A stretch of DNA of 64,000 nucleotides from Verrucomicrobium sp. (GTDB lineage Bacteria; Verrucomicrobiota; Verrucomicrobiia; Methylacidiphilales; UBA1321). Below, piece by piece: positions 47,363 to 60,115 of the stretch. The notes beneath the pieces are model-generated. The model was not told where the DNA came from, did no database searches, and saw nothing but the letters and a program-made list of their open reading frames with translations. The stretch covers positions 1 to 64,000 of the forward strand of contig JAFIGT010000020.1 of NCBI GenBank assembly GCA_017849585.1. Direction: 5' to 3'. Each line of letters starts with the position of its first letter. Within the stretch, counting starts at the first letter, position 1. A program made the position numbers and the translations under genes.

Positions 47363-47881
47363 TCAGGACTTCTTTTCTTCCTCGGATTTTTCCGGGCTGA
47401 TGGCAATCACCACCGCGCCGAGCAGGGCAGCCGTTAACAGCAATGCGATCACTTGCAGGGCGATGGCATACGGCGACATCAGATTCAAGCCGAGTGCGCG
47501 CACGGACGGATCAATCGTTTCCACCACCGGTTGCAACGGCAGGGCGGTTTTCAAAATGGCGGGCAACAGCAGCGTCAGCAAAACGGCGGTGGCTCCCGCC
47601 AGACCCCACAACGCGCCGTGCGCCTCGATATGTTCCTTCACATTGCCGGTCACCTGTTGAGTGAGCATGATCGCGAACAGGATCAGGATTCCGACCGCGC
47701 CGACGTAGACGAGGATTTGCACGGCGGCGAGAAACTCGGCCATCAGCAGGATGAAAAGTCCGGCCAGTGCGACGAAGAACGCCATCAGAGTGAGCGTGGC
47801 ATGAACGAGGTTGCGCAGGCGCACGGCGAGCAGCGCGCTGATCACGGCAATGACGGAGAGGATGGAAAAGGCGATGATCAT
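47363..47881 (-). CDS. nuoJ: Complex I subunit J
   Basis: A 172-aa subunit with five membrane helices; 'EFLAAVQILVYVGAVGILILFAIML' is the diagnostic pi-bulge helix 3 whose movement couples quinone reduction to pumping. I set the start at ATG 47881, which overlaps the nuoH stop (ATGA); an upstream in-frame ATG would lie well inside nuoH. The C-terminus is highly charged ('SPEKSEEEKKS'). Confidence 0.94.
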   Translation of the reverse strand: MIIAFSILSVIAVISALLAVRLRNLVHATLTLMAFFVALAGLFILLMAEFLAAVQILVYVGAVGILILFAIMLTQQVTGNVKEHIEAHGALWGLAGATAVLLTLLLPAILKTALPLQPVVETIDPSVRALGLNLMSPYAIALQVIALLLTAALLGAVVIAISPEKSEEEKKS

Positions 47882-49131
47882 GAGGCGTAGTGGTAAACGC
47901 GTTGAGCGGTCTTCGGTCCGCGATTGAGGCGGCCGATGCATTCATAGCTGAGGTACATCACGAGGAAACCGATGGGCCAGCCGACGACCGGGATGCCGTG
48001 CCAGCGGGGAGCGTAGTAATAGAACCCGCCGACGAAGATATTCATGATGGCGAGCGGCAGGAGGAATTTCCACGCGAAGCCCATCAGGTGATCCACCCGG
48101 AGGCGGGGCAGCGTGCCGCGAATCCAGATCATGACCAGCATCAGCGCGAACATCTTGGCGAAGAACCAGACAAAGCCGGGGATCAGAAGCGCATTGGGAT
48201 CATCCGACCACGGAGGGCGGATATTCGGACCGCTCCAGCCGCCGAGGAACAGCGTGGTGGAGAGACCGTTGATCGCGAAGGCGCTCACATACTCGCTCAT
48301 GAAGAAGAGTGCGTACTTGAAACCGCTGTATTCAGTCAGGTGACCCGCCACGATTTCGGAATCGGCTTCCGGCAGATCGAATGGGCAACGATTGATTTCC
48401 GCCAGCGAAGCGACAAAGAAGATGAGAAAGCCCGCGAAGCCCCAAGGTGTGAACACATTCCAGCCGATGATCTGGCCGAGGCATTGCAATCCCGCGTTGC
48501 TGCTTTGAATCCATTCGGAAAGCTGCTGTTGCGCGACGATCTTGGTCGTATCGAGCGACCCGGTCATCATGATCACCGTCACACCCGAAAGGACGAGGGG
48601 CAATTCGTAGCTCACCATCTGCGCGATGGCACGCATGCCGCCGAGCAGGGAATACTTATTGCGGGATGACCAGCCGGCCATGAACACCGCCAGTGTGCTC
48701 ACCGAGCCGAGCGCGAAAAAGAGAATCACGCCGGTATCGACGGCGGCCGGGATCATGTTGCGGTTGAACGGCAACACGGAAAGAATCGTGAAAGCCGGAA
48801 CCATCAACACGACCGGAGCGAGGAAATGAGCGAGGCGGTCGCTGGTCTTCGGCACGATGTCTTCCTTGAGCAACATCTTGATGCCGTCGGCAATCGGTTG
48901 AAGCATGCCTAGAAAACCAGTTCGATTTGGACCGATGCGGTTCTGAATTCGCGCGAGGCCCTTGCGCTCCAGCCACGTTGTAATGGCGAAGCATATTGGA
49001 AATACGGCGACGAGAGGCACGGTGGAAAGCAGGATTGCCACCAGAACGGCTACGAGCGGATAGCTGTCCAGAAAGGACAACGCCCACTGCGTGAGTTGAA
49101 CAATAAGTTGGTCGGGATTGATCGGCGTCAT
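47878..49131 (-). CDS. nuoH: Complex I subunit H
   Basis: A 417-aa membrane subunit that binds the quinone site to the membrane arm. 'AITTWLERKGLARIQNRIGPNRTG' (loop 1), 'QPIADGIKMLLKEDIVP', 'SLAEINRCPFDLPEADSEIVAGHLTEYSGFKYALFF' (the acidic funnel) and 'RGTLPRLRVDHLMGFAWK' are all present. An N-terminal extension precedes helix 1. Gene order is unusual: nuoI comes before nuoH and overlaps it by four bases. Confidence 0.96.
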   Translation of the reverse strand: MTPINPDQLIVQLTQWALSFLDSYPLVAVLVAILLSTVPLVAVFPICFAITTWLERKGLARIQNRIGPNRTGFLGMLQPIADGIKMLLKEDIVPKTSDRLAHFLAPVVLMVPAFTILSVLPFNRNMIPAAVDTGVILFFALGSVSTLAVFMAGWSSRNKYSLLGGMRAIAQMVSYELPLVLSGVTVIMMTGSLDTTKIVAQQQLSEWIQSSNAGLQCLGQIIGWNVFTPWGFAGFLIFFVASLAEINRCPFDLPEADSEIVAGHLTEYSGFKYALFFMSEYVSAFAINGLSTTLFLGGWSGPNIRPPWSDDPNALLIPGFVWFFAKMFALMLVMIWIRGTLPRLRVDHLMGFAWKFLLPLAIMNIFVGGFYYYAPRWHGIPVVGWPIGFLVMYLSYECIGRLNRGPKTAQRVYHYAS

Positions 49132-49673
49132 GCGGCAGGGGTGGAAGGAGTGGGAGCAGGTTTCTTCTGTTTCGCCGCGAGACGGTCGTCGACTTCCTGC
49201 GCTTCGTCGGGGTGGATCTTGTGGAAATACGTGTTCGATTTCAGCAAGTGTTCCCGTTTCAGCAGCAGGCCCTCAAAGCGGTCGGGCGTGGAAAGTTCAA
49301 AGGTGCTGTCCATCTTGATCGATTCGAACGGGCACACCTCGACGCAAATCTGGCAGCCCATGCAGACGGAGATATCGATGTCGAATACCTTGGGACGCTT
49401 GGCCGGTTTGCCGTTGGCGTCTTTTTCCATGACGATGTAGATGCACTGCGGCGGGCATTCCTTCTCGCAAATCTTGCACGCCACGCAACGCATCGTGCCG
49501 AGCGGATCTTCGTCGTTGTCGTACACGAGGAACGGAATATTGCGGCTGAACAACGTCACTGAATTGCCCGCTTCCGGGTACTGGAGCGTGGGCAATAGCC
49601 GCTTGTTGACGAAGCTTCCGAAGAAGTTCTTCGCCGTGATGGCCATGCCTTTGAGGATTCCGATGCCGAGCAT
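49128..49673 (-). CDS. nuoI: Complex I subunit I (two [4Fe-4S] clusters)
   Basis: A 181-aa peripheral ferredoxin-like subunit that carries clusters N6a and N6b to NuoB. The two ligand sets are 'CVACKICEKECP' and 'CMGCQICVEVCP', in the right order and spacing. The C-terminal tail ('KQKKPAPTPSTPAA') is extra. It sits directly after nuoD (one base gap) and overlaps nuoH by four bases; in most operons nuoI follows nuoH. Confidence 0.96.
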   Translation of the reverse strand: MLGIGILKGMAITAKNFFGSFVNKRLLPTLQYPEAGNSVTLFSRNIPFLVYDNDEDPLGTMRCVACKICEKECPPQCIYIVMEKDANGKPAKRPKVFDIDISVCMGCQICVEVCPFESIKMDSTFELSTPDRFEGLLLKREHLLKSNTYFHKIHPDEAQEVDDRLAAKQKKPAPTPSTPAA

Positions 49674-49674
49674 A

Positions 49675-50826
49675 TTAGCGGTCCACCTCTCCGAGGACGA
49701 TGTCGATACTGCCGAGGATGATCACCGCGTCGGCGATCTTCTGGCCGAGGCACATGTCTTCGAGGACAGTCAGGTTGATGAAGGACGGCGGACGCACATG
49801 ATACCGGTGCGGCTTGGGCGTGCCGTCGCTGACGAGATAGAAACCGAGTTCGCCCTTCGGACCTTCGATGCGGCCGTAGGCTTCAGCCGGCTTGGGGCGG
49901 AAATTGCGCGCCTTGCTGTCGTTCACGGGACCTTCCGGAATCGTGGCCAGCGCCTGCTTGAGAATCTTGACGCTCTCGCGCATTTCCAATAGGCGGATCA
50001 TGAAGCGATCATAGCAATCGCCCACCGAACCAAGCGGTACTTTGAAATCGAAACGGTCGTAGACGCCGTACTTGTCGACCTTGCGGATGTCGTAATCGAC
50101 GCCGCTGGCGCGCAGGCAGGGACCGGTGATGCTCGCGTTGATCGCCAGATCGCGCGGCAGCACGCCCACGTTTTGGCAACGACTCAGGATGATTTCGTTG
50201 CCGGTCAGCAACGTTTCGAATTCGTCCATGAAGGCGGGGAAATCGTCGACCACCTTCTTGCACTGCGCGAGCCAGCCGGAGGGCAGGTCGTTGCGCACGC
50301 CGCCGAAGCGCATGTAATTGCACATCATGCGCGCGCCGCTGGCCCATTCGAAGAGATCCAGAATGTGTTCCCGTTCGCGGATGGCGTAGAGCAGGGGAGT
50401 GCCGCTCGCGCCGAGATCGTTCGTGAGGAAGCCGACCAGCGAGGCGTGATTCTGCAGGCGGGTCAACTCGGCCATGATGACGCGGATGTACTCCGCGCGT
50501 TCCGGTACGGCCAGACCGGCCATCTTTTCCACTGCGAGGGCGTAGGCCCAGTTGTTCGTCATCGAACAAAAATAATCGAGCCGGTCCGTGTACGGCATCG
50601 AGCCGAGGTACGAGGTCGTCTCCGCGATCTTCTCGTGATTGCGGTGCAAATAGCCGAAGACCGGCTTCAGTTTCACCACGGTTTCGCCATCGAGCGACAC
50701 ATCCATGCGGAACACGCCGTGCGTGCTCGGATGTTGCGGTCCCATTGAAATTTCTAGCACGTTTGTGCGGAGGTCGTCGCCGGAATAAATCTGATACTCG
50801 CGCGGGGCGATGGTCTCGGTATTCAT
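49675..50826 (-). CDS. nuoD: Complex I subunit D (49-kDa)
   Basis: A 383-aa quinone-site subunit. '[16 protein letters not shown]' contains the His of the quinone pocket; '[12 protein letters not shown]', '[14 protein letters not shown]' (the Tyr that contacts the quinone head group lies in this region of the fold) and the C-terminal 'DIVLGEVDR' are typical. Separate from NuoC, not fused as in E. coli. Its ATG overlaps the nuoC stop. Confidence 0.96.
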   Translation of the reverse strand: MNTETIAPREYQIYSGDDLRTNVLEISMGPQHPSTHGVFRMDVSLDGETVVKLKPVFGYLHRNHEKIAETTSYLGSMPYTDRLDYFCSMTNNWAYALAVEKMAGLAVPERAEYIRVIMAELTRLQNHASLVGFLTNDLGASGTPLLYAIREREHILDLFEWASGARMMCNYMRFGGVRNDLPSGWLAQCKKVVDDFPAFMDEFETLLTGNEIILSRCQNVGVLPRDLAINASITGPCLRASGVDYDIRKVDKYGVYDRFDFKVPLGSVGDCYDRFMIRLLEMRESVKILKQALATIPEGPVNDSKARNFRPKPAEAYGRIEGPKGELGFYLVSDGTPKPHRYHVRPPSFINLTVLEDMCLGQKIADAVIILGSIDIVLGEVDR

Positions 50827-51413
50827 GAAGCGGCCTCCGTCGACGTCGAAGCTTTGGGGTAGTGCGCCTTCGCCTTGGCTAGAACGGCGTCATGCGGGGT
50901 TGGCTCGTATTCGTAATCGTCGGGCTCGACGTAATCCTTGCGCATCGGGAAATCCTTGAACTCGTCCCACATCAGGATGCGGCGCAGATCGGGGTGACCC
51001 TCGAACTGGATGCCGAAGAGATCAAACGCCTCGCGTTCCTGAAACTCCGCGCCGCGATAGATCGGGGTGAGGGAGGTGACCGCCGGATTTTCGCGGGTGG
51101 TGACTTGCTTGATCGTGATCGGCCCGTGCTTCAGGGCCATCGAGTAGAGGTGATAAACCACTTCCATCGAACCGGGCTTCTTTGTGACCACTTCCCTTTC
51201 AGTGCCGTCGGGCTGCTTGACCTTGGTCTTCTTCTCGACCGGGAGCGTGTCGACGCCCGCGACGTTGCTGGCGTAATCCATCCGGTAGGCGGGATCATCG
51301 CGCAGCCACTTGGCCACTTCGAGCGCCAGGGCTTGAGGCACGATCAGCGCGTTGGCCGCAGCGTCGTGCTTCACCGTGGGAAACTTGGCGAGAATGGGGG
51401 CGAGGTCGATCAT
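50823..51413 (-). CDS. nuoC: Complex I subunit C (30-kDa)
   Basis: A 196-aa structural subunit of the connecting arm. The family signature is '[30 protein letters not shown]', followed by 'FPMRKDYV'. A basic segment with a [19 protein letters not shown]-like loop (about 70-90) is an insertion relative to shorter homologues. It overlaps nuoD by four bases; nuoB ends 33 bases upstream. Confidence 0.94.
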   Translation of the reverse strand: MIDLAPILAKFPTVKHDAAANALIVPQALALEVAKWLRDDPAYRMDYASNVAGVDTLPVEKKTKVKQPDGTEREVVTKKPGSMEVVYHLYSMALKHGPITIKQVTTRENPAVTSLTPIYRGAEFQEREAFDLFGIQFEGHPDLRRILMWDEFKDFPMRKDYVEPDDYEYEPTPHDAVLAKAKAHYPKASTSTEAAS

Positions 51414-51446
51414 GGGTCGTAAATGGGGGCTGAAAGCTAAGTGGGC

Positions 51447-52100
51447 CTACGCTTCGCGGACAATCGTATGGGGTTTCCAGACTTCCGGGTTGTACGGAGG
51501 AACGAGATCGTGCTCGCCGAATTCCGGGATCGGGCATTCGCGATTTTCGCCGCGGTAAGCAGGATTAGTCCGGCGCGCATCGGAGCCGAGGGTACGTTGA
51601 TTCTCGATCTTGCGTTGCAGCGTCATCAGCGCGTGCAAGAGTGCTTCCGGTCGCGGCGGGCAGCCGGGGATGTGGACGTCGACGGGAATGAACCGGTCCA
51701 CGCCCTTGAGGACGTTATAGCCTTGCTTGAACGGACCGCCCGAAATGGCGCACGCGCCCATCGCGATGACGTACTTCGGTTCCGGCATCTGGTTGTACAA
51801 GCGGATCACTTGCGGCGCCATCTTCTTGGTCACCGTGCCGGCCACGATCATCAGATCGGCCTGCCGGGGAGAGGGGCGGAACACTTCCGCGCCGAACCGG
51901 GAGAGGTCGAAGCGCGAGGCGGCGGTACAAATCATTTCAATGGCGCAGCAGGCGATGCCGAACCCGAGCGGCCAGATCGAGCTCTTGCGGCCCCAGTTAT
52001 AAACCCATTCCAGCGAGACGACAAAGACGCCCGCTTTCTGGAGTTCGCTCCGCAAGCCTTCATCGGCGGCGAAACTGGTATTCGTGGGAAGAAGCGTCAT
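51447..52100 (-). CDS. nuoB: Complex I subunit B (N2 cluster)
   Basis: A 217-aa subunit holding the terminal [4Fe-4S] cluster N2 that reduces quinone. Tandem cysteines in '[13 protein letters not shown]', a further Cys in '[12 protein letters not shown]' and one in '[12 protein letters not shown]' are the ligands. A C-terminal extension of about 40 residues ('[17 protein letters not shown]...') is longer than in E. coli. It follows nuoA by four bases. Confidence 0.96.
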   Translation of the reverse strand: MTLLPTNTSFAADEGLRSELQKAGVFVVSLEWVYNWGRKSSIWPLGFGIACCAIEMICTAASRFDLSRFGAEVFRPSPRQADLMIVAGTVTKKMAPQVIRLYNQMPEPKYVIAMGACAISGGPFKQGYNVLKGVDRFIPVDVHIPGCPPRPEALLHALMTLQRKIENQRTLGSDARRTNPAYRGENRECPIPEFGEHDLVPPYNPEVWKPHTIVREA

Positions 52101-52104
52101 AGGT

Positions 52105-52491
52105 TTATTTCCACTCCAGCAGGCCCTTGCCCCAAAGGTAGATGAGACTTTCGACCAGGATCAGGATAAAGACTGACATCGCGATGAAGCCGCCGAGGCC
52201 GACCCCGGTAAAGGCTACCGCCCACGGATAAAGGAACACCGCTTCGATGTCGAAAATCACGAACGCCAGCGCATACAGGTAGTACTGCACCTTGAACTGC
52301 ATCCACGGATCGCCCTTCGATTCGATACCGCACTCGTACGATTCGTTTTTCGTCTTGCCTGGCTTTTTCGGTGCCAACACCCAGGCGATGGCCAAGGGGG
52401 TGCAAGCGAAGATCACGGCAATTACGCCAAGAATGGCAATCAAGAGATAATGGTAGAAGTAAGTGGCCACAAAAATGTAGGTTTCTATCAT
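52105..52491 (-). CDS. nuoA: Complex I subunit A
   Basis: A 128-aa membrane subunit with three helices. The loop '[45 protein letters not shown]' is the diagnostic NuoA region with the conserved Cys and acidic residues. I set the start at ATG 52491; a GTG at 52509 would add six residues. A TTGACA on the minus strand (52523-52518) lies upstream but is not followed by a convincing -10. First gene of the nuo operon. Confidence 0.94.
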   Translation of the reverse strand: MIETYIFVATYFYHYLLIAILGVIAVIFACTPLAIAWVLAPKKPGKTKNESYECGIESKGDPWMQFKVQYYLYALAFVIFDIEAVFLYPWAVAFTGVGLGGFIAMSVFILILVESLIYLWGKGLLEWK

Positions 52492-52558
52492 ATAGCCTAA
52501 TGACTGCACTCCGAAAGTGTCAAGTATTAGGAAATATAATTTTTTTCAAATTGGAAAA

Positions 52559-53020
52559 TCAGGCGTTTTTCGCCATTTCTTCCATATTCTTTATTGTTAA
52601 AGTTTCCAATAGGAGGCTAACTTTTTCGTGAATTTCAGGTAGAGCCAACGCTGGTTCCGCAAAATCAATATCATGGACGTGCCAGTATACAATTTTGTCG
52701 GACCAGGCCGGGAATTGCGTTTCCATCATGGGCCGATGCTCTTTTTCCTTCAGCGCAATCACGAGATCGGCACTGTTCAGATCCTCCTCGGACAACTGGA
52801 CCGGGCGTTCGCCGGTATGGGTGAGCGGGATTTGCATCTTCGCCAGCGCTTCGACCGTATTGGCGGAAATCAGTGCCTCGCCATAGACCAACCACGTGGC
52901 GAGACCGCGGGAGAAGGCCCGGATATTGAGATTACGTGCCGTGGCGGCGTGGTTGAAGACCGCCTCCGCGAAGCGACTGCGGTAATAATTGCCGGTGCAG
53001 ATGAACAAGACACGTCGCAT
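52559..53020 (-). CDS. Low-molecular-weight protein tyrosine phosphatase-like protein
   Basis: A 153-aa protein with the P-loop C-x5-R-S near the N-terminus: C8 to R14 in 'VLFICTGNYYRSRFAE', the position used by LMW-PTP and ArsC-type arsenate reductases. The later catalytic Asp expected in a 'DP' motif is not evident: the comparable region reads 'ADLVIALKEKEHRPM'. Catalysis is plausible but not certain. It is about 65 A+T-rich bases upstream of nuoA on the same strand; any functional link is unknown. Confidence 0.78.
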   Translation of the reverse strand: MRRVLFICTGNYYRSRFAEAVFNHAATARNLNIRAFSRGLATWLVYGEALISANTVEALAKMQIPLTHTGERPVQLSEEDLNSADLVIALKEKEHRPMMETQFPAWSDKIVYWHVHDIDFAEPALALPEIHEKVSLLLETLTIKNMEEMAKNA

Positions 53021-53066
53021 ACGGGAAGTGTAGGCGTTCCCCGATCCGCTGGCAAGTCGGGGCGTG

Positions 53067-53804
53067 TTAAGTTTCGCTCATACCGGACCGGCGTGATCGG
53101 CATTGGCGTACCGCATCGATCGCGGCAAAGGGCAGGTAATAGATGACGAAAAACGCGAGGGCCAGCAGCGTCGTTACCGGTATATACCACGGCCACGGGC
53201 CAAAGTAATCGAGCAGCGAAGCGCCGGCCGGTTTGGCTCGGAGATAGCCGTAGTTCACGCTCAGCAACCAATCCACCATTCCGGCGCAGGCGGCATAGAC
53301 GAGCAACCAGCCATAAGCCCGCGGAATGGACGCCCATGTCGGCCGCAGCGGAAAGGCAAAGGTCAGGTAAAGGATGGTGGCGACCAAGCCACTATGGGAC
53401 AGGAAAAAAATGAAAAACGATGGCTCGGGAAAACCATAGCGCAGATCCGGCGTGATCACCGCTTGCAGCGTTCCTGCCAATCCCCAGAAGTAGCTCAGCT
53501 CATAGGACCAACGTTGACGCCAGAGGCAGGTGATCGCCGTGGTGAAGGTCGCCCAGTCGCACAAATGCATGGGCAGGCCATTGTGCCAGCCGATGATGCC
53601 GAGGTGCCATTTCCAGAAGAATGAAAACCCCTCATTCAGCAGCAGAATCGTACCGAGCGTGAGAGCAATCCGCGAATCGAGCGTTGCGGACCTGCTATAT
53701 TTTACCCACGCCGTCAAAACGACCGGAATCGCCACGGTCAAGATCAAGACCGTGACATGTGCTGGCCCGAACAGGACGAAGGTCGATTCCATGACGCGCC
53801 ACAC
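53067..53804 (-). CDS. YwaF/TIGR02206-type integral membrane protein
   Basis: A 245-aa protein with six to seven membrane helices. 'FGPAHVTVLILTVA', 'GLPMHLCDWATFTTAI' and 'YGFPEPSFFIFFLSHSGLVATILYL' are hallmarks of the YwaF family, whose function is unknown. The ATG at 53804 is the longest start; ATG 53792 fits the family start slightly better. It lies between metH and the phosphatase-like gene, all on the minus strand. Confidence 0.85.
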   Translation of the reverse strand: MWRVMESTFVLFGPAHVTVLILTVAIPVVLTAWVKYSRSATLDSRIALTLGTILLLNEGFSFFWKWHLGIIGWHNGLPMHLCDWATFTTAITCLWRQRWSYELSYFWGLAGTLQAVITPDLRYGFPEPSFFIFFLSHSGLVATILYLTFAFPLRPTWASIPRAYGWLLVYAACAGMVDWLLSVNYGYLRAKPAGASLLDYFGPWPWYIPVTTLLALAFFVIYYLPFAAIDAVRQCRSRRSGMSET

Positions 53805-53850
53805 CGTGCCCGGTTTTAAAACCGGGTCAAGTCAAATGGAGCGAGAGCGT

Positions 53851-57540
<3,690 letters not shown>

Positions 57541-57552
57541 GATAGGTAAATG

Positions 57553-57580
57553 AACATATCAAGGAATCTTGATGCGTCAA
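57553..57580 (-). promoter_or_regulatory. metH promoter with an inverted repeat in its spacer
   Basis: On the minus strand TTGACG (57580-57575) and TATGTT (57558-57553) are 16 bases apart. The spacer contains the perfect dyad ATCAAG-ATTC-CTTGAT (57573-57558). The implied transcript would begin only about 10 bases before the metH ATG. The promoter is well formed; a repressor binding the dyad is inference from its place, and ArsR-type SahR/SamR regulators of methionine genes are one possibility. Confidence 0.68.
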
Positions 57581-57779
57581 TATATTCGTTTTATTGCAAA
57601 GTGCGGTGCTTGGCTGGGCAATCTTTGCCGCTTTGCGCATTTAGTTAATCCCAGGAAAAACTTCACCGATAAGTTCTCTCGTGAGCCGCGCAAATGGACT
57701 AATGCGCGGGGTGGATTCGCGGTTGATGCCGGGTTCCTACATTTGAGTCCGGCATTTAGCAACGGAGTTGAAAGAAAGT

Positions 57780-59372
57780 ATGAGCGCGTTATCCCTGAAG
57801 GCGAAGTTGATTCTTGGGTTCCTGATCATGGCAGTCCTGCCGCTCGGCATCGGTATTTTTACGAATGTGCACGTGCACGAGTTGTCCGATGATTCGCTTA
57901 TTCGTGAGGATATCAACCAGATCTACATCGAGATGCTCAACGCTCGTCGCCGCGAAAAGGATTTCTTCCTGCGCAAGGACGAGCAGTACATCGCCAAGAA
58001 CAAGGAGCATGTCGCCAACATGCTGAAACTCGCCGAGACCCGGGCGGCCGACACGGATCTCTCGGAAAAGGACCGGGTGGCGATGCGGGACGTGTGCGAG
58101 GCGATTAAAAGCTATGGAGCCATTTTCCTGAGGCAAGTCGCCTTGGAAAAGGAGGCCAATCCCGAGAACGCGGCCTCCATCAAGGAACAGGAAAAACAGG
58201 TGGTGGACGCCGCGCACCGGATCGAAAAAGGCGTCAAGAGCGTGAACGCCGATTTGCAGGCGAAGATGAAGGACGCCTTCCGGAGCATCATCTGGTTGAA
58301 TAATGTGATCACCGGCTTCTCGCTGCTGATCGGTGTCGTGCTCGGAGTCGGCCTGTCCCTTTCTCTCTCCCGGCAGATCATGAAAGTGGCTGCTGCCTTG
58401 GGGCTCGCCTCGGGTCAAACCACCGAGGCCTCCAGTCAAGTGTCCAGCTCCAGCCAGCAACTTGCCCAAGGCGCGAGTGAACAGGCTTCCTCCCTGGAAG
58501 AAACCTCCGCCTCGATGGAGGAGATTGCCAGCATTATTAATTCCAATGCGGAGCATGCCAATTCGGTGAAAGGGCTCACCACGGAAACACGCACCATCAC
58601 GGAAAAGAACGCCCGCGAAATGGAAGTCTTGCAGGAACAGTTGACGGAGCTGGGAAGATCCTCCGGGCAGATGACTCAGGCCATTGGCGAGATTCAGACC
58701 TCCAGCGATTCGATTTCCAAGATTATCAAGACCATCGACGAGATTGCCTTCCAGACGAACATTCTCGCGCTCAATGCGGCCGTCGAAGCGGCTCGTGCGG
58801 GCGAGGCGGGCATGGGCTTCGCCGTCGTCGCCGATGAAGTTCGCTCCCTCGCCAAGCGCAGTGCCGACGCGGCCAAGGAAACTTCCGCGTTGATCGAAAA
58901 CGCCATTGCGAAAAGTCACGCCGGTGTCCGCGTCAACGAATCCATCACCAAGTCCCTCACAGAAGTGAGTGCCAAGGCCCGTGCGGTGCAGAGTGGGTTG
59001 CAACTGATCACTGGCAAGGTGGAGAACGTCGACAACTCCATGAGCGAGATTGTCAGCGCATCGAAGGAACAGAGCCGCGGAGTCGAACAGATCAACGGCG
59101 CCTTGACCCAACTCGACAAGGTTACCCAAAGTAACGCTGCCTGCGCCGAACAAGTGGCCAGTGCCTCGGAAGAATTGAACGCCCAGGCGATGGAACTCAA
59201 GGTCATGGCCGAAAAGCTCGATCTCATCGTGCGCGGCGGTGAGGGGAATGCCTCCACTTCCTCGCACTCGTCTCCGCAGGCGTATGCCAGCTCCACACCT
59301 TCCGCGGCCCAGCGGCCCTCGTCGCCCGCCCGGCGCGGCGACTCCAAGCCCGTCTCGTCCGAGTGGAATTAG
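57780..59372 (+). CDS. Methyl-accepting chemotaxis protein
   Basis: A 530-aa transmembrane chemoreceptor. TM1 (about 7-28), a helical periplasmic four-helix-bundle-like sensor (about 30-170), TM2 (about 178-200), no obvious HAMP domain, then a signalling coiled coil whose tip is '[35 protein letters not shown]'. It should control CheA in a polar array; no che genes are nearby. The C-terminal linker is Ser/Pro-rich and ends 'SSEWN', without the NWETF docking pentapeptide. I chose ATG 57780, with GAAAGAAAG upstream; an in-frame ATG at 57768 exists. Confidence 0.93.
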   Translation: MSALSLKAKLILGFLIMAVLPLGIGIFTNVHVHELSDDSLIREDINQIYIEMLNARRREKDFFLRKDEQYIAKNKEHVANMLKLAETRAADTDLSEKDRVAMRDVCEAIKSYGAIFLRQVALEKEANPENAASIKEQEKQVVDAAHRIEKGVKSVNADLQAKMKDAFRSIIWLNNVITGFSLLIGVVLGVGLSLSLSRQIMKVAAALGLASGQTTEASSQVSSSSQQLAQGASEQASSLEETSASMEEIASIINSNAEHANSVKGLTTETRTITEKNAREMEVLQEQLTELGRSSGQMTQAIGEIQTSSDSISKIIKTIDEIAFQTNILALNAAVEAARAGEAGMGFAVVADEVRSLAKRSADAAKETSALIENAIAKSHAGVRVNESITKSLTEVSAKARAVQSGLQLITGKVENVDNSMSEIVSASKEQSRGVEQINGALTQLDKVTQSNAACAEQVASASEELNAQAMELKVMAEKLDLIVRGGEGNASTSSHSSPQAYASSTPSAAQRPSSPARRGDSKPVSSEWN

Positions 59373-59415
59373 GGTGATCGATTGATGGCACTTTAGGGTG
59401 TTTCTGCTGATTCCC

Positions 59416-59465
59416 CTGTAGGGCGTCTCGATGAGACGCCATGGCGCTTCACCAAAGCGCTACAG
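59416..59465. repeat. Y-shaped palindromic element
   Basis: Terminal hexamers CTGTAG and CTACAG are inverted and enclose two hairpins in a row: GGCGTCTC-GAT-GAGACGCC (59422-59440) and GCGCTT-cacca-AAGCGC (59444-59460). The DNA or RNA would fold as a three-way junction of 50 bases. It lies 44 bases after the chemoreceptor stop. This is the shape of REP/BIME-type extragenic palindromes. Confidence 0.7.
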
Positions 59466-59619
59466 CAGCATGTGCGGGCCGGAGACAGAGTGAGTTCGCA
59501 CGCCCACGATTTTTTCTCCCCACCTCCGTCATTTCGACCTTGTCGAGAAATCAGCTTGGAAGCTCATCGATTCCTTTCTGGTTTGGGTCCGACTCTTGGA
59601 CCTGGTTTCGAGTGTCCCT

Positions 59620-59657
59620 AAAAAACGAAAGGAGACCGGATGGGATTTCCGATCTCC
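59620..59657 (-). terminator. Terminator of the asnB/glycosyltransferase operon
   Basis: On the minus strand a 10-bp stem (GGAGATCGGA / TCCGGTCTCC with one U-G pair) and a seven-base loop are followed by TTTCGTTTTTT, 35 bases after the stop of the 140-aa gene. Confidence 0.88.
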
Positions 59658-59692
59658 TGTGAGATTGTTAAGAGCGCGCTGCTTCGCGCGGT

Positions 59693-60115
59693 TCAGCGTT
59701 TCGGCGTGGGGGTGTACTGATATTGCGGCGGTTTCGGCTGCTGCACGATGATGCGCTGGGTCGAGTTGGTCCCGGAGTTCGCATCCTTGTTTTCGCTCGA
59801 GAGCGTATGGATGAAGTTATCAAAGAGCGTCACCGCTTGCGGGCGTTGCATCCGGTCGTTCACATTCTTGAGCGTGATGCGTTCCACGTTGTTGCGGAAT
59901 TCCACGCGGATCTTGCCCTGCGTGAGCAGGCTCACCACGATCGACAGGAGCTGGGAATTCGAGAAGCCCAGTCGCAACAAATATTCGCGCAACTTCACAT
60001 CGAGCGTCACCGTGGCAGTGCTTTGTTCCGGGGTTTCACCCCAATCCAGGGTCAATGGCAGGGTTGTCACGACCACGAGAATTTCCTGCGGGGTTTTGGT
60101 AGCGGGGGTGTTCAT
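59693..60115 (-). CDS. Hypothetical protein coupled to the asparagine synthase-like gene
   Basis: A 140-aa soluble protein of unknown family. An N-terminal beta-rich stretch ('EILVVVTTLPLTLDWGE', 'STATVTLDVKLREYLLRLGF') and a helix-strand segment ('QLLSIVVSLLTQGKIRVEFRNNVERITLKNVND') suggest a compact alpha/beta fold; the tail is Pro/Gln-rich ('QPKPPQYQYTPTPKR'). Its ATG overlaps the asnB stop (ATGA), so it is translated with it and ends the operon. There is no signal peptide or membrane segment. I cannot propose a function. Confidence 0.75.
   Translation of the reverse strand: MNTPATKTPQEILVVVTTLPLTLDWGETPEQSTATVTLDVKLREYLLRLGFSNSQLLSIVVSLLTQGKIRVEFRNNVERITLKNVNDRMQRPQAVTLFDNFIHTLSSENKDANSGTNSTQRIIVQQPKPPQYQYTPTPKR

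Larger units (their letters stand above)
59373..59692. other. Intergenic space between convergent genes
   Basis: 320 bases without a gene. It holds the Y-shaped element (59416-59465), a short palindrome-like segment (CATTTCGACCTTGTCGAG, 59529-59546) resembling common dispersed sequences, and the terminator of the opposing operon (59620-59657). Confidence 0.6.

Noticed and set aside
57541-57779. Cobalamin, SAM or cyclic-di-GMP riboswitch between metH and the chemoreceptor
   Set aside because: Some short hairpins exist (for example around 57697-57720 and 57733-57760), but none of the conserved cores of these riboswitches is recognisable, and metH appears to have a leader of only about 10 bases.
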